From F23-D06 sp963620035 (GTDB lineage Bacteria; Bacteroidota; Bacteroidia; Bacteroidales; WCHB1-69), in assembly GCA_963620035.1 (NCBI GenBank), contig CAVEXN010000046.1, positions 1 through 5,652 on the forward strand: DNA of 5,652 nucleotides, in the 5' to 3' direction. This document shows positions 1-5,652 of the stretch, one piece after another. The notes beneath the pieces are model-generated. The model searched no databases, was not told the DNA's origin, and saw nothing but the letters and a program-made list of their open reading frames with translations. A program made the position numbers and the translations under genes. The stretch's first letter is position 1; every line of letters starts with the position of its first letter.

Positions 1-594
1 AAACAGGGACAACTGCACATACAGTTGGTCATCAATGAGCCTAAAGCCTTTTCCCGCATTGCCTCCTATGGCAAATTTACAGGTGTATCCAACTATATCG
101 TAATGGCCGGAACGAAAAGCGACAACCTCGATGAAAAAATCGGTTACTATGGCGAAAAACTTGTTCTGATAGCACAAACCATGGGATTGAACACTTGTTG
201 GGCGGGTATGACCTATAAAAAAGTATCATCCGCCTATCAACTTGCTGATGGAGAAAAAATAGCCTGCATGATAGCCTTGGGATACGGAGAAACACAAGGT
301 ATGCAACACCGAAGCAAAGATATCAGCCAAGTGAGCAATTGTACAGAACACTCCCCGGTATGGTTCAGAAAAGGCACCGAATCTGCCCTACTCGCCCCAA
401 CTGCTGTCAACCAACAGAAATTCCGCTTTCTCCTAACAGACGAGACCATTGGCGGCTATCCTGTCATAAAGGCACAACGACTGTTCTCTATTGTCGGATA
501 TACTCAAATGGATTTGGGCATAGCAAAATTACATTTCGAGATTGGGGCGGGACAAGAGCATTTTGTATGGCATGACGCTACATCCGACAAATAG
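1..594 (+). CDS. Nitroreductase-family protein (TM nitroreductase type), 5' end missing
   Basis: The frame is open from the first base to a TAG at 592-594, giving 197 visible codons. The in-frame TTG at 25 is not the true start, because coding sequence continues upstream of it. The segment GYYGEKL (visible codons 48-54), followed by LNTCWAGMTYKK from about codon 63, is typical of the putative TM nitroreductase family, whose members are small FMN-dependent flavoproteins related to NAD(P)H nitroreductases. I recall full members at roughly 250 residues, so about 50 N-terminal residues, including part of the FMN-binding region, probably lie outside the window. The physiological substrate is unknown, and no signal peptide or membrane segment is visible in this part. 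fkp follows in the same direction after 77 bases with no TAnnTTTG-type promoter between them, so co-transcription is possible but unproven. Family assignment is by motif recognition only. Confidence 0.8.
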   Translation, partial: KQGQLHIQLVINEPKAFSRIASYGKFTGVSNYIVMAGTKSDNLDEKIGYYGEKLVLIAQTMGLNTCWAGMTYKKVSSAYQLADGEKIACMIALGYGETQGMQHRSKDISQVSNCTEHSPVWFRKGTESALLAPTAVNQQKFRFLLTDETIGGYPVIKAQRLFSIVGYTQMDLGIAKLHFEIGAGQEHFVWHDATSDK

Positions 595-671
595 GAATAT
601 ACATCTAATATCACAAAAGAAATTCATATCAGTGACGGCCTGTATAGGTGCACGCTACAACATATAAAAAA

Positions 672-3506
672 ATGAAGAAATTACTCTCTCTTCCACCAAA
701 TTTGGTAGATTGTTTCCATGACATCACCGGATTACCCACCGAAGAATGGTTTTGTACAAATGATCCCGTAGGCCGCAAACTGGGGTCAGGAGGCGGAACA
801 ACATGGTTGCTCCAAGAAGCCTACAATGCCACTCACAAAAAAATGTCTTTCAACGATTGGCTTAAAAGCGAAAAGCGCCTTCTGCTCCATGCCGGCGGAC
901 AAAGTCGACGTCTACCCTCATATGCTCCTTCAGGAAAAGTACTCACGCCATTACCTATTTTCCGTTGGGAGCGCGGCCAGCGTCTTTCACAAGACCTTCT
1001 CTCACTACAGATACCACTCTATCAACGCATCATGGACATCACTCCCGACCATCTTAATACGATGATCGTCAGTGGAGATGTTTTCATCCGTGCTACCCAA
1101 CCATTGCAACCTATCCCCAATGCCGACATTGTATGCTACGGATTATGGCTCGGCCCGGAAATTGCCAAAGACCACGGAGTCTTCGTTTCCACCCGTCAAG
1201 ACCCGACCCATTTGAAATGTATGCTCCAAAAGCCTTCTGTTGAGACGCTATCCAGTCTACTGACCGACCACCTCTACCTTACAGACATTGGAGTGTGGCT
1301 ATTGTCCGACCGGGCGGTGAAGGTACTTATGAAGCACTCTATAAAAGGTGCAGACATCATCAACTACGACCTCTACGGTGAATTCGGTTGCGCCCTCGGC
1401 ACTCATCCGACAATCGAAGACACCGAAGTAAGTGCATTGTCGGTAGCCATCCTTCCATTGCCAGGTGGGGAATTCTATCATTTCGGTACGTCCCACGAAT
1501 TGCTGTCATCCATGCTTTCCATACAAAACTTGGTCAATGACCAACGCGAAATCATGCACCACGACCGCAAACCCCACTCTTCGATTTTCACGCAAAACAG
1601 CGACACCCACATGAGTTGGACTTCATCCAACCATGACATATGGATAGAAAACGCATCCATCGGAGAACATTGGACACTCACCAGCGAAAACATCATCACA
1701 GGCGTACCTTCCAACGATTGGACACTCACACTGACAGAAGGACAGTGTATAGATATTGTTCCTATAGGAGAAAAAGCATTTGTTGTCCGTCCTTATGGTT
1801 TCAACGATAAATTCCGCGGCCCGCTTGACACCGTAGAATACCTCGGCAGACCATTTTCGCAATGGGCGGCAGACCGCGACATTGACATCAACAGAATTGA
1901 GGGGTATCAGGACTTACAGACCGCACGCATCTTCCCCGTCGTCAAGAACACTGAAGATATGTATACCCTGCTTCGATGGATGCTCGCTGAGCCAAGTCTG
2001 AAAGCAGGCCTTGAATTATGGACCAAATCCCGACGACTATGTGCCGACGAAATCAGCACCGAAGCCAATCTTCGCCGGCTCGTACAACAGCGCCAAGCAT
2101 ATCGCGCCGGCAATTGGCAGACATTGGCAAAAAATTGGCGGCATAGCGTATTCTACCAAGCCGACCTTGAACAAGCGGCTCAAGAATATGCACAAAGAGC
2201 GATACCTTTGCCTACACCACTCCCAGACGATACTTCCATCCTCATACAGTCACGCGACGCCATGTTCAGATCTGAAGTTCACCGTTTCAACGGAGACGAT
2301 GGTCACGGACAAGCAGAAAAAGCGTTTGCCCTACTCCGCGGAGGACTTACAAAAGATGCCCTTACTGAACGTATGCGGCCGCAGATGTCTGTCTACGCCG
2401 ACCAAATAGTGTGGGGCCGTTCTCCCGTACGTATTGACATTGCCGGAGGATGGACAGACACTCCGCCATTCTGCTTGACAGAAGGCGGAAACGTGGTAAA
2501 CCTGGCCATAGAACTCAACGGACAGCCTCCACTCCAAGCCTATGTCAAGCCTTGTTCCCAACCTCATATTATACTGCGAAGTATAGATCTTGGTGCAACG
2601 GAGACCATCTCCTCTTATGAGGAACTTTCAGCATACGACAAAGTAGGGTCACCTTTTTCTATACCCAAAGCCGCATTGTGTCTGGCCGGATTTTTCCCTG
2701 CATTCTGCGAAGAAAAATACACGTCACTTGAGTCACAACTACGCGCTTTCGGTTGTGGTATAGAGGTAACACTCCTCTCTGCCATTCCTGCAGGATCAGG
2801 ACTGGGCACAAGCAGTCTTTTGGCCTCTACCGTACTTGGCGCTCTAAGCGATTTCTGCGGATTGGGATGGGACAAAAGCGAAATAGGTCATCGTACACTT
2901 GTTCTCGAACAACTGCTTACCACCGGTGGAGGATGGCAAGACCAGTTCGGTGGTCTACTACCCGGTATCAAACTGCTGCAGACCGACAAGGGGTTCTGCC
3001 AAACCCCAGAAACACGCTATCTGCCGTCAGACCTTTTCACCCAACCCGAATACAAAGCTTGTCATCTATTGTATTATACAGGCATCACCCGCACCGCCAA
3101 GACTATCCTGGCAGAAATCGTGAGAAAAATGTTCCTCAACGAGCATGAAGAACTAACTCTGCTCCGCGAAATGAAAAGTCATGCCATGGATATGTTTGAT
3201 GCCATTCAGCGTATGGACTTCGAACGTATGGGGCGACTCGTACGCAAAACATGGATACAAAACCAAATGCTCGACCATGGAACAAATCCCGATGCTGTAC
3301 GCGGTCTGACCCGATTAGTAGACGATCTCTGCCTCGGCTACAAACTTCCCGGGGCCGGTGGTGGCGGCTACCTTTATATGATTGCCAAAGATCCCGACGC
3401 AGCAGCCCGCATCAAGCAAATACTCTCCGACCATCGGCCTAACGACAAAGCCCGTTTCGTTGATATGACCCTTAGCACTAAGGGACTTCAAGTGAGCAGG
3501 AGCTAA
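672..3506 (+). CDS. fkp: Bifunctional L-fucokinase/GDP-L-fucose pyrophosphorylase
   Basis: This enzyme of the fucose salvage pathway phosphorylates L-fucose with ATP to fucose-1-phosphate, then joins it to GTP to give GDP-L-fucose and pyrophosphate. In Bacteroides this nucleotide sugar feeds fucosylation of capsular polysaccharides and surface glycoproteins. The 944-residue product is close to the 949 residues I recall for B. fragilis Fkp and similar along its whole length. The N-terminal pyrophosphorylase half shows GSGGGT (38-43) and HAGGQSRRLP (73-82). The C-terminal GHMP-kinase half, from about residue 578, shows GRSPVRIDIAGGWTDTPP (582-599), the ATP-binding PAGSGLGTSS (706-715), GGGWQDQFGG with D757 as likely catalytic base, and GAGGGGY (894-900). 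An in-frame GTG at 648 would add eight residues. The ATG at 672 is preferred because MKKLLSLPPNL matches the start of known Fkp (MQKLLSLPSNL, from memory). No frameshift or missing motif is seen. It probably acts in the cytoplasm; no signal peptide is visible. Confidence 0.97.
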   Translation: MKKLLSLPPNLVDCFHDITGLPTEEWFCTNDPVGRKLGSGGGTTWLLQEAYNATHKKMSFNDWLKSEKRLLLHAGGQSRRLPSYAPSGKVLTPLPIFRWERGQRLSQDLLSLQIPLYQRIMDITPDHLNTMIVSGDVFIRATQPLQPIPNADIVCYGLWLGPEIAKDHGVFVSTRQDPTHLKCMLQKPSVETLSSLLTDHLYLTDIGVWLLSDRAVKVLMKHSIKGADIINYDLYGEFGCALGTHPTIEDTEVSALSVAILPLPGGEFYHFGTSHELLSSMLSIQNLVNDQREIMHHDRKPHSSIFTQNSDTHMSWTSSNHDIWIENASIGEHWTLTSENIITGVPSNDWTLTLTEGQCIDIVPIGEKAFVVRPYGFNDKFRGPLDTVEYLGRPFSQWAADRDIDINRIEGYQDLQTARIFPVVKNTEDMYTLLRWMLAEPSLKAGLELWTKSRRLCADEISTEANLRRLVQQRQAYRAGNWQTLAKNWRHSVFYQADLEQAAQEYAQRAIPLPTPLPDDTSILIQSRDAMFRSEVHRFNGDDGHGQAEKAFALLRGGLTKDALTERMRPQMSVYADQIVWGRSPVRIDIAGGWTDTPPFCLTEGGNVVNLAIELNGQPPLQAYVKPCSQPHIILRSIDLGATETISSYEELSAYDKVGSPFSIPKAALCLAGFFPAFCEEKYTSLESQLRAFGCGIEVTLLSAIPAGSGLGTSSLLASTVLGALSDFCGLGWDKSEIGHRTLVLEQLLTTGGGWQDQFGGLLPGIKLLQTDKGFCQTPETRYLPSDLFTQPEYKACHLLYYTGITRTAKTILAEIVRKMFLNEHEELTLLREMKSHAMDMFDAIQRMDFERMGRLVRKTWIQNQMLDHGTNPDAVRGLTRLVDDLCLGYKLPGAGGGGYLYMIAKDPDAAARIKQILSDHRPNDKARFVDMTLSTKGLQVSRS

Positions 3507-3550
3507 GTGACAGTGAAAACCGTTATTGAGGAAAGGAAACAAACTAAGAA

Positions 3551-3596
3551 ATAGTATTCGGGCCGAAAGACTCGAGTATTCAAGGCCGAATACTAT
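3551..3596 (+). terminator. Stem-loop downstream of fkp, possible terminator or 3'-end structure
   Basis: Bases 3551-3561 (ATAGTATTCGG) are the exact reverse complement of 3586-3596 (CCGAATACTAT). Two more pairs (3563-3564 with 3584-3585) form after one bulged G, and the loop spans about 3565-3583. It begins 45 bases past the fkp stop. No T-run follows on the plus strand, because the insertion sequence starts at the next base. The pre-insertion continuation (TTATAAAAAG at 5357 on) is also not T-rich, so as a plus-strand terminator it would be weak. Read on the minus strand it is followed by a moderately T-rich stretch. It may instead stabilise the fkp mRNA 3' end. The stem is seen directly; its function is inferred. 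Confidence 0.5.
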
Positions 3597-3613
3597 CCTG
3601 AATAATTCATAGA
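3597..3613 (+). repeat. Left terminal inverted repeat of the IS
   Basis: CCTGAATAATTCATAGA matches the reverse complement of 5340-5356 (CCTGCATAATTCATAGA) at 16 of 17 positions; the only difference is the fifth base. The match stops at the 18th base inward, and the bases outside CCTG do not match, which fixes the element tip at 3597. Confidence 0.93.
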
Positions 3614-3621
3614 AACAAAAA

Positions 3622-3702
3622 AAGAAGCGCAATTCTTTTGCCACATTAGCAAAAGTGAGTACCTTTATAGTGTTGAAATACAAGGTATTAATCACGCTTC
3701 TT
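3622..3702 (+). promoter_or_regulatory. Three-way-junction RNA structure directly upstream of the transposase start
   Basis: Three inverted repeats fit together. The outer stem is AAGAAGCG (3622-3629) with CGCTTCTT (3695-3702). It encloses CTTTTGC (3635-3641) with GCAAAAG (3649-3655), and AGTACCTT (3658-3665) with AAGGTATT (3682-3689, one G-U pair). The 3' arm of the outer stem ends at the base before the ATG at 3703, so folding would occlude the ribosome-binding region. The element's own promoter (3637-3667) starts RNA inside the structure, so its mRNA would lack all 5' arms. Only read-through RNA entering from outside, for example from fkp, would fold fully. This resembles the protection known for IS10 and IS50 transposase mRNAs. 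Pairings are seen; the regulatory role is inferred. Confidence 0.6.
3637..3667 (+). promoter_or_regulatory. Bacteroides-type promoter of the transposase gene
   Basis: TTTG (3637-3640) matches the -33 element. After 19 bases, TACCTTTA (3660-3667) matches five of the six fixed bases of the -7 consensus TAnnTTTG, and the spacing is within the usual 19-21. Transcription would start near 3671-3674, leaving a leader of about 30 bases before the ATG at 3703 and excluding the upstream GTG at 3655 as a start codon. The two elements lie in the 5' arms of two small hairpins. No start-site data are available. Confidence 0.6.
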
Positions 3703-5115
3703 ATGTGCAAAGTAACTACAAAAAACTCAGACTGCAAAGAAAACACACTTTTTTCTCTTCCACAAACTGTTTCAGACAAGAAAATTCGTGTGGATTTTGA
3801 TGCTCCCGACATATCTTCCAATGGCGGGTTGGTAGTAATGAATGGCATGTGCGACTCAATCGCTGGGAAAATAGGCCAACTTATTCCAGATGCGCGCAAA
3901 AAGGAATTCATCCGACATACATATCCGGAAATGGTAAGCCAGCGCATTGGTCAAATTCTCTGCGGTTATGAGGATGCCAATGACTGCAACCTGTTGCGTG
4001 GCGACAGCGCGCTGAAAATGTCCGTTGGCCGCAAGCCGTCGGATGCCGACCTCTCGTCTCAACCTACAATGACTCGCTTGGAGAATAATGTCGACAGCAA
4101 GACGCTTTACAAGATAGGCAAGCTGTTTGTTGACGAGTACATACGCTCTTTTGACAAGGCCCCCAAAAGAGTCGTTATTGATGCCGATGACACCAACGCC
4201 AACACATTCGGAGCGCAGCAACTGACTCTGTTCAATGCCTACTACAACGAATACTGCTATATGCCCCTGCTGCTTTTCGATGGCGAGACCGGCAGGCTGA
4301 TACTTCCGCTGCTGAGACCGGGGCGTAGGAACAAGTCGCTGAGTGTGGCCCGCATCATGCAGCGAGTAATAGAATACCTGCATAAATACTGGCCGAATAC
4401 AGTGATTGAACTTCGCGGGGACAGCCACTTTGCAAGCCATGAGTTTATGGACTGGGCACACGACAAATGGTACGTGCGCTACTTGACAGGCCTCTCCGGC
4501 AATAGCGTGTTGCTCTCTATGGTCGACAAGCAAAGACTCCGTGCGGAGAACGATTACCGCAAGGCGCAGAAGGAAGAGGACGAGAGGCACGACGCACAAG
4601 TGAAACAGGGGCATCACGGAGTTCCGCGTGAACGTGTCGTCATCAGAAGATACTACAAGCTGGAGTACAAGGCCAAATCCTGGAAATACGCACAGCGCGT
4701 CATTGCCAAGATTGAAGTCAGTGCGGAAGGGACAAACATACGCTTTGTCGTGACCAAGAACAGGAACAACTCGCCGGAGACCATCTATAGGCGCTACTGC
4801 AAGCGAGGCGAAATGGAACTGTGGATAAAGGACTTGAAGTATTTCAAGGCAGACCGCATGTCATGCAATTCCTACCGCGCAAATTACTTTCGACTGTTCC
4901 TCTATGCCGCAGCATACGTCATGGCCCACAGGATGAAACATACTGTGTTCAAAGGAACGGAAGTTGAGCGGTTTACTATGGATTCGCTCATCAAGCGCAT
5001 TATGCTCAGTGCGGTACACATAGTAGAGAAGAAAACATTTGTCAAGATCAGTTTCTCGCCGCACCATCGACATTTGGCGGAGATGAAAACCGCACTGGCA
5101 AGAATCTCAGCATAG
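3703..5115 (+). CDS. IS1380-family DDE transposase
   Basis: The 470-residue product cuts and joins the ends of the surrounding element. IS1380 hallmarks occur in order. There is a conserved SSQPTMTRLEN stretch near residue 120. DADDTNANTFGAQQ (160-173) carries the first catalytic aspartate, probably D162 or D163. LRGDSHF (237-243) has the second aspartate, D240. KRGEMELWIKDLK (367-379) has the glutamate E372. A region rich in charged residues, lysine and glutamate among them, lies between the second and third motifs. The frame is uninterrupted and ends in TAG, so the gene looks active. The frame extends up to a GTG at 3655, but that codon lies before the predicted transcript start and inside a hairpin. 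The ATG at 3703, just after the leader structure, gives MCKVTTKNSD and is preferred. No clear Shine-Dalgarno sequence is present, as is usual in Bacteroides. Exact IS identity is unresolved. Confidence 0.93.
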   Translation: MCKVTTKNSDCKENTLFSLPQTVSDKKIRVDFDAPDISSNGGLVVMNGMCDSIAGKIGQLIPDARKKEFIRHTYPEMVSQRIGQILCGYEDANDCNLLRGDSALKMSVGRKPSDADLSSQPTMTRLENNVDSKTLYKIGKLFVDEYIRSFDKAPKRVVIDADDTNANTFGAQQLTLFNAYYNEYCYMPLLLFDGETGRLILPLLRPGRRNKSLSVARIMQRVIEYLHKYWPNTVIELRGDSHFASHEFMDWAHDKWYVRYLTGLSGNSVLLSMVDKQRLRAENDYRKAQKEEDERHDAQVKQGHHGVPRERVVIRRYYKLEYKAKSWKYAQRVIAKIEVSAEGTNIRFVVTKNRNNSPETIYRRYCKRGEMELWIKDLKYFKADRMSCNSYRANYFRLFLYAAAYVMAHRMKHTVFKGTEVERFTMDSLIKRIMLSAVHIVEKKTFVKISFSPHHRHLAEMKTALARISA

Positions 5116-5183
5116 CCGCGATGTAACGCGACAATCCCAATTTGCATACAAAACTCTACGTCCTCGTAATGAGGGCGCGGCTT

Positions 5184-5208
5184 GTCATGCCCGTATACTT
5201 GGTATGAC
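5184..5208 (+). terminator. Stem-loop in the IS right segment, possible transposase terminator
   Basis: GTCATGCC (5184-5191) pairs with GGTATGAC (5201-5208) over eight positions including one G-U pair, with a nine-base loop. It lies 69 bases past the transposase stop. No T-run follows, so if it ends transcription it would need a factor such as Rho; it could equally protect the mRNA 3' end. Apart from this stem and some short TGCATA repeats, the 224-base noncoding segment 5116-5339 shows nothing I can assign. Confidence 0.35.
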
Positions 5209-5339
5209 CCATATCTGGAATCAGAAAAACGCAAGAAATTTGCAGAAAACTTGCATAGTCATTCCTCCATTCTGCATAGACACAACATTGAGTTCCGATT
5301 TTTTGAGAAGGACCGAAAAAAATCTCAAGCTGAAGATGC

Positions 5340-5356
5340 TCTATGAATTATGCAGG
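5340..5356 (-). repeat. Right terminal inverted repeat of the IS
   Basis: Read on the minus strand the end is CCTGCATAATTCATAGA, matching the left end at 16 of 17 positions. The element tip is the GG at 5355-5356; the next base outward (T) has no matching partner at the left end. Confidence 0.93.
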
Positions 5357-5430
5357 TTATAAAAAGATAAAGGTGACGCACTTGATATAAAAGATATATA
5401 GCCCCACCTCTGTCTTTTACCCCATAATTC

Positions 5431-5482
5431 ATCGCTCATATCTTTACTAACAAAAAGCAAGATATGAGCGATTTTTCTTTTT
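5431..5482 (+). terminator. Strong intrinsic terminator
   Basis: Bases 5431-5444 (ATCGCTCATATCTT) are the exact reverse complement of 5459-5472 (AAGATATGAGCGAT), giving a 14-bp perfect stem with a 14-base loop. A T-rich tail (TTTTTCTTTTT, 5472-5482) follows directly. The tail is only on the plus-strand side, so it stops rightward transcription. No gene lies between the IS and this site. It therefore most likely ended the fkp transcript before the IS inserted, and now also stops transcripts leaving the IS to the right. Confidence 0.85.
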
Positions 5483-5557
5483 CAGACAACACATTACCGT
5501 GCGAGCCATTCCGTCCGCCCTACAGCTCCACACAAGGGGTTTCTGATTTTTCCTTTG

Positions 5558-5586
5558 CAAAGTTAGCGCAAGCGGCATTCTGCAAG
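5558..5586 (-). promoter_or_regulatory. Candidate leftward Bacteroides-type promoter
   Basis: On the minus strand TAACTTTG (5565-5558) matches the -7 consensus TAnnTTTG perfectly. The best -33 candidate is CTTG (5586-5583), a three-of-four match at a spacing of 17 rather than 19-21, so support is partial. The -7 site overlaps a perfect 10-base palindrome, CTTTGCAAAG (5553-5562), which could be an operator or chance. Transcription would run leftward from about 5554 into the antisense of the terminator and the IS, where no gene is evident. Confidence 0.3.
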
Positions 5587-5652
5587 GGCACACCCTGTTT
5601 AGCTCAAAAAATATTTCAAGATTTTGGGGTGCAGCAGCCCCTCGTCCAAATT

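Larger units (their letters stand above)
3597..5356 (+). mobile_element. Complete IS1380-family insertion sequence, 1760 bp
   Basis: The element is bounded by 17-bp imperfect inverted repeats starting CCTG (3597-3613 and 5340-5356, 16 of 17 matching) and carries one long transposase gene of IS1380 type. IS1380-family ends typically begin with CC, and the element length fits the family. The layout is left repeat, 89-base leader with promoter and foldable region, transposase, 224-base noncoding right segment, right repeat. Relatives in Bacteroides include IS942 and IS612-IS614, some known to activate neighbouring genes; I cannot name the exact element. The flanking bases are CTAT on the left and TTAT on the right, so a perfect 4-5 bp target duplication is absent. 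It is inserted 90 bases after fkp, in the same orientation, without breaking fkp. No consensus outward promoter was found near the right end. Confidence 0.93.
5357..5652. other. Intergenic region beyond the IS, no convincing gene
   Basis: This stretch of 296 bases is probably the original downstream flank of fkp. It holds the terminator at 5431-5482 and a candidate leftward promoter at 5558-5586. Two further small stems occur: AGGG-CACA-CCCT at about 5585-5596, and GGGG...CCCC near the right edge. On the minus strand one frame is open from the window edge (5650) to a TAG at 5449-5447, 67 codons without a recognisable domain. Its residues match no family I know with confidence. It overlaps the promoter-like site and the terminator stem, so I do not call it a gene. 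Confidence 0.5.

Noticed and set aside
648..671. Upstream in-frame GTG start for fkp, adding eight residues
   Set aside because: The added residues (MHATTYKK) have no counterpart in the Fkp N-terminus I recall, while the ATG at 672 gives MKKLLSLPPNL, which lines up with the known start.
3554..3590. Direct repeat GTATTC..GGCCGAA (3554 and 3576) as a CRISPR or iteron unit
   Set aside because: Only two imperfect copies, largely explained by the stem-loop's own symmetry; no array.
3590..3620. Leftward outward promoter at the IS left end
   Set aside because: A minus-strand TTTG is followed after about 20 bases by TAGTATTC, which matches only four of the six fixed bases of TAnnTTTG; too weak to call.
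3655..3702. GTG at 3655 as the transposase start
   Set aside because: It overlaps a hairpin arm and lies upstream of the predicted transcription start near 3671; the ATG at 3703 is better placed and gives a family-like N-terminus.
3315..3947. Minus-strand 210-residue open frame across the fkp end and IS start
   Set aside because: It spans the junction between fkp and the IS and is antisense to both genes, so it cannot be an ancestral gene; it shows no recognisable domain.
3856..4617. Minus-strand 253-residue open frame inside the transposase gene
   Set aside because: It is entirely antisense to a clearly recognised transposase, has no family motifs, and looks like a codon-bias shadow.
5303..5328. 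Stem TTGAGA with TCTCAA near the IS right end as a terminator
   Set aside because: Only six mostly weak pairs around a 14-base A-rich loop, and no T-tract follows.
5302..5365. Rightward outward promoter at the IS right end, as known for some Bacteroides IS elements
   Set aside because: TTTG is present at 5302-5305 but no TAnnTTTG-like box follows at 19-21 bases, and a strong terminator lies just downstream.
5343..5390. 15-codon plus-strand reading frame starting within the right inverted repeat
   Set aside because: Very short, starts inside the IS terminus, and has no ribosome-binding or promoter support.

Overview
The window comes from a member of the order Bacteroidales, most likely a gut Bacteroides, Phocaeicola or relative. 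The main reasons are a full-length fused fucokinase/GDP-fucose pyrophosphorylase that closely resembles Bacteroides Fkp as I remember it, an IS1380-family insertion sequence of the kind common in Bacteroides, and promoter-like sites of the Bacteroides form (TTTG, then TAnnTTTG) rather than the E. coli form. No database search was possible, so the genus is not fixed.

Layout, left to right. At 1-594 (+) is the 3' part of a nitroreductase-family gene that starts before the window. After 77 bases without a recognisable promoter comes fkp (672-3506, +), which makes GDP-L-fucose from L-fucose, ATP and GTP for fucosylated capsule and glycoproteins. Downstream of fkp is a long stem-loop (3551-3596). 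An intact IS1380-family element (3597-5356, 1760 bp) begins at the very next base. It has 17-bp terminal inverted repeats matching at 16 positions and one transposase gene (3703-5115, +) with a recognisable DDE-type core. The last 296 bases (5357-5652) contain no convincing gene. They hold a strong plus-strand intrinsic terminator (5431-5482) and a possible leftward promoter at 5558-5586.

How the parts relate. The nitroreductase gene and fkp may share a transcript, although nothing in their functions links them. The IS lies in the fkp orientation just behind it, so fkp read-through would enter the transposase gene. The most interesting signal is in the transposase leader. Three nested or adjacent inverted repeats (3622-3702) can fold into a three-way junction whose last base abuts the transposase ATG, while a Bacteroides-type promoter lies inside the structure. 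Transcripts from outside would carry the whole structure, and transcripts from the element's own promoter would lack the 5' arms. This matches the logic by which IS10 and IS50 limit transposase made from read-through. I see no new multi-gene system here; fkp and the IS are both known families.
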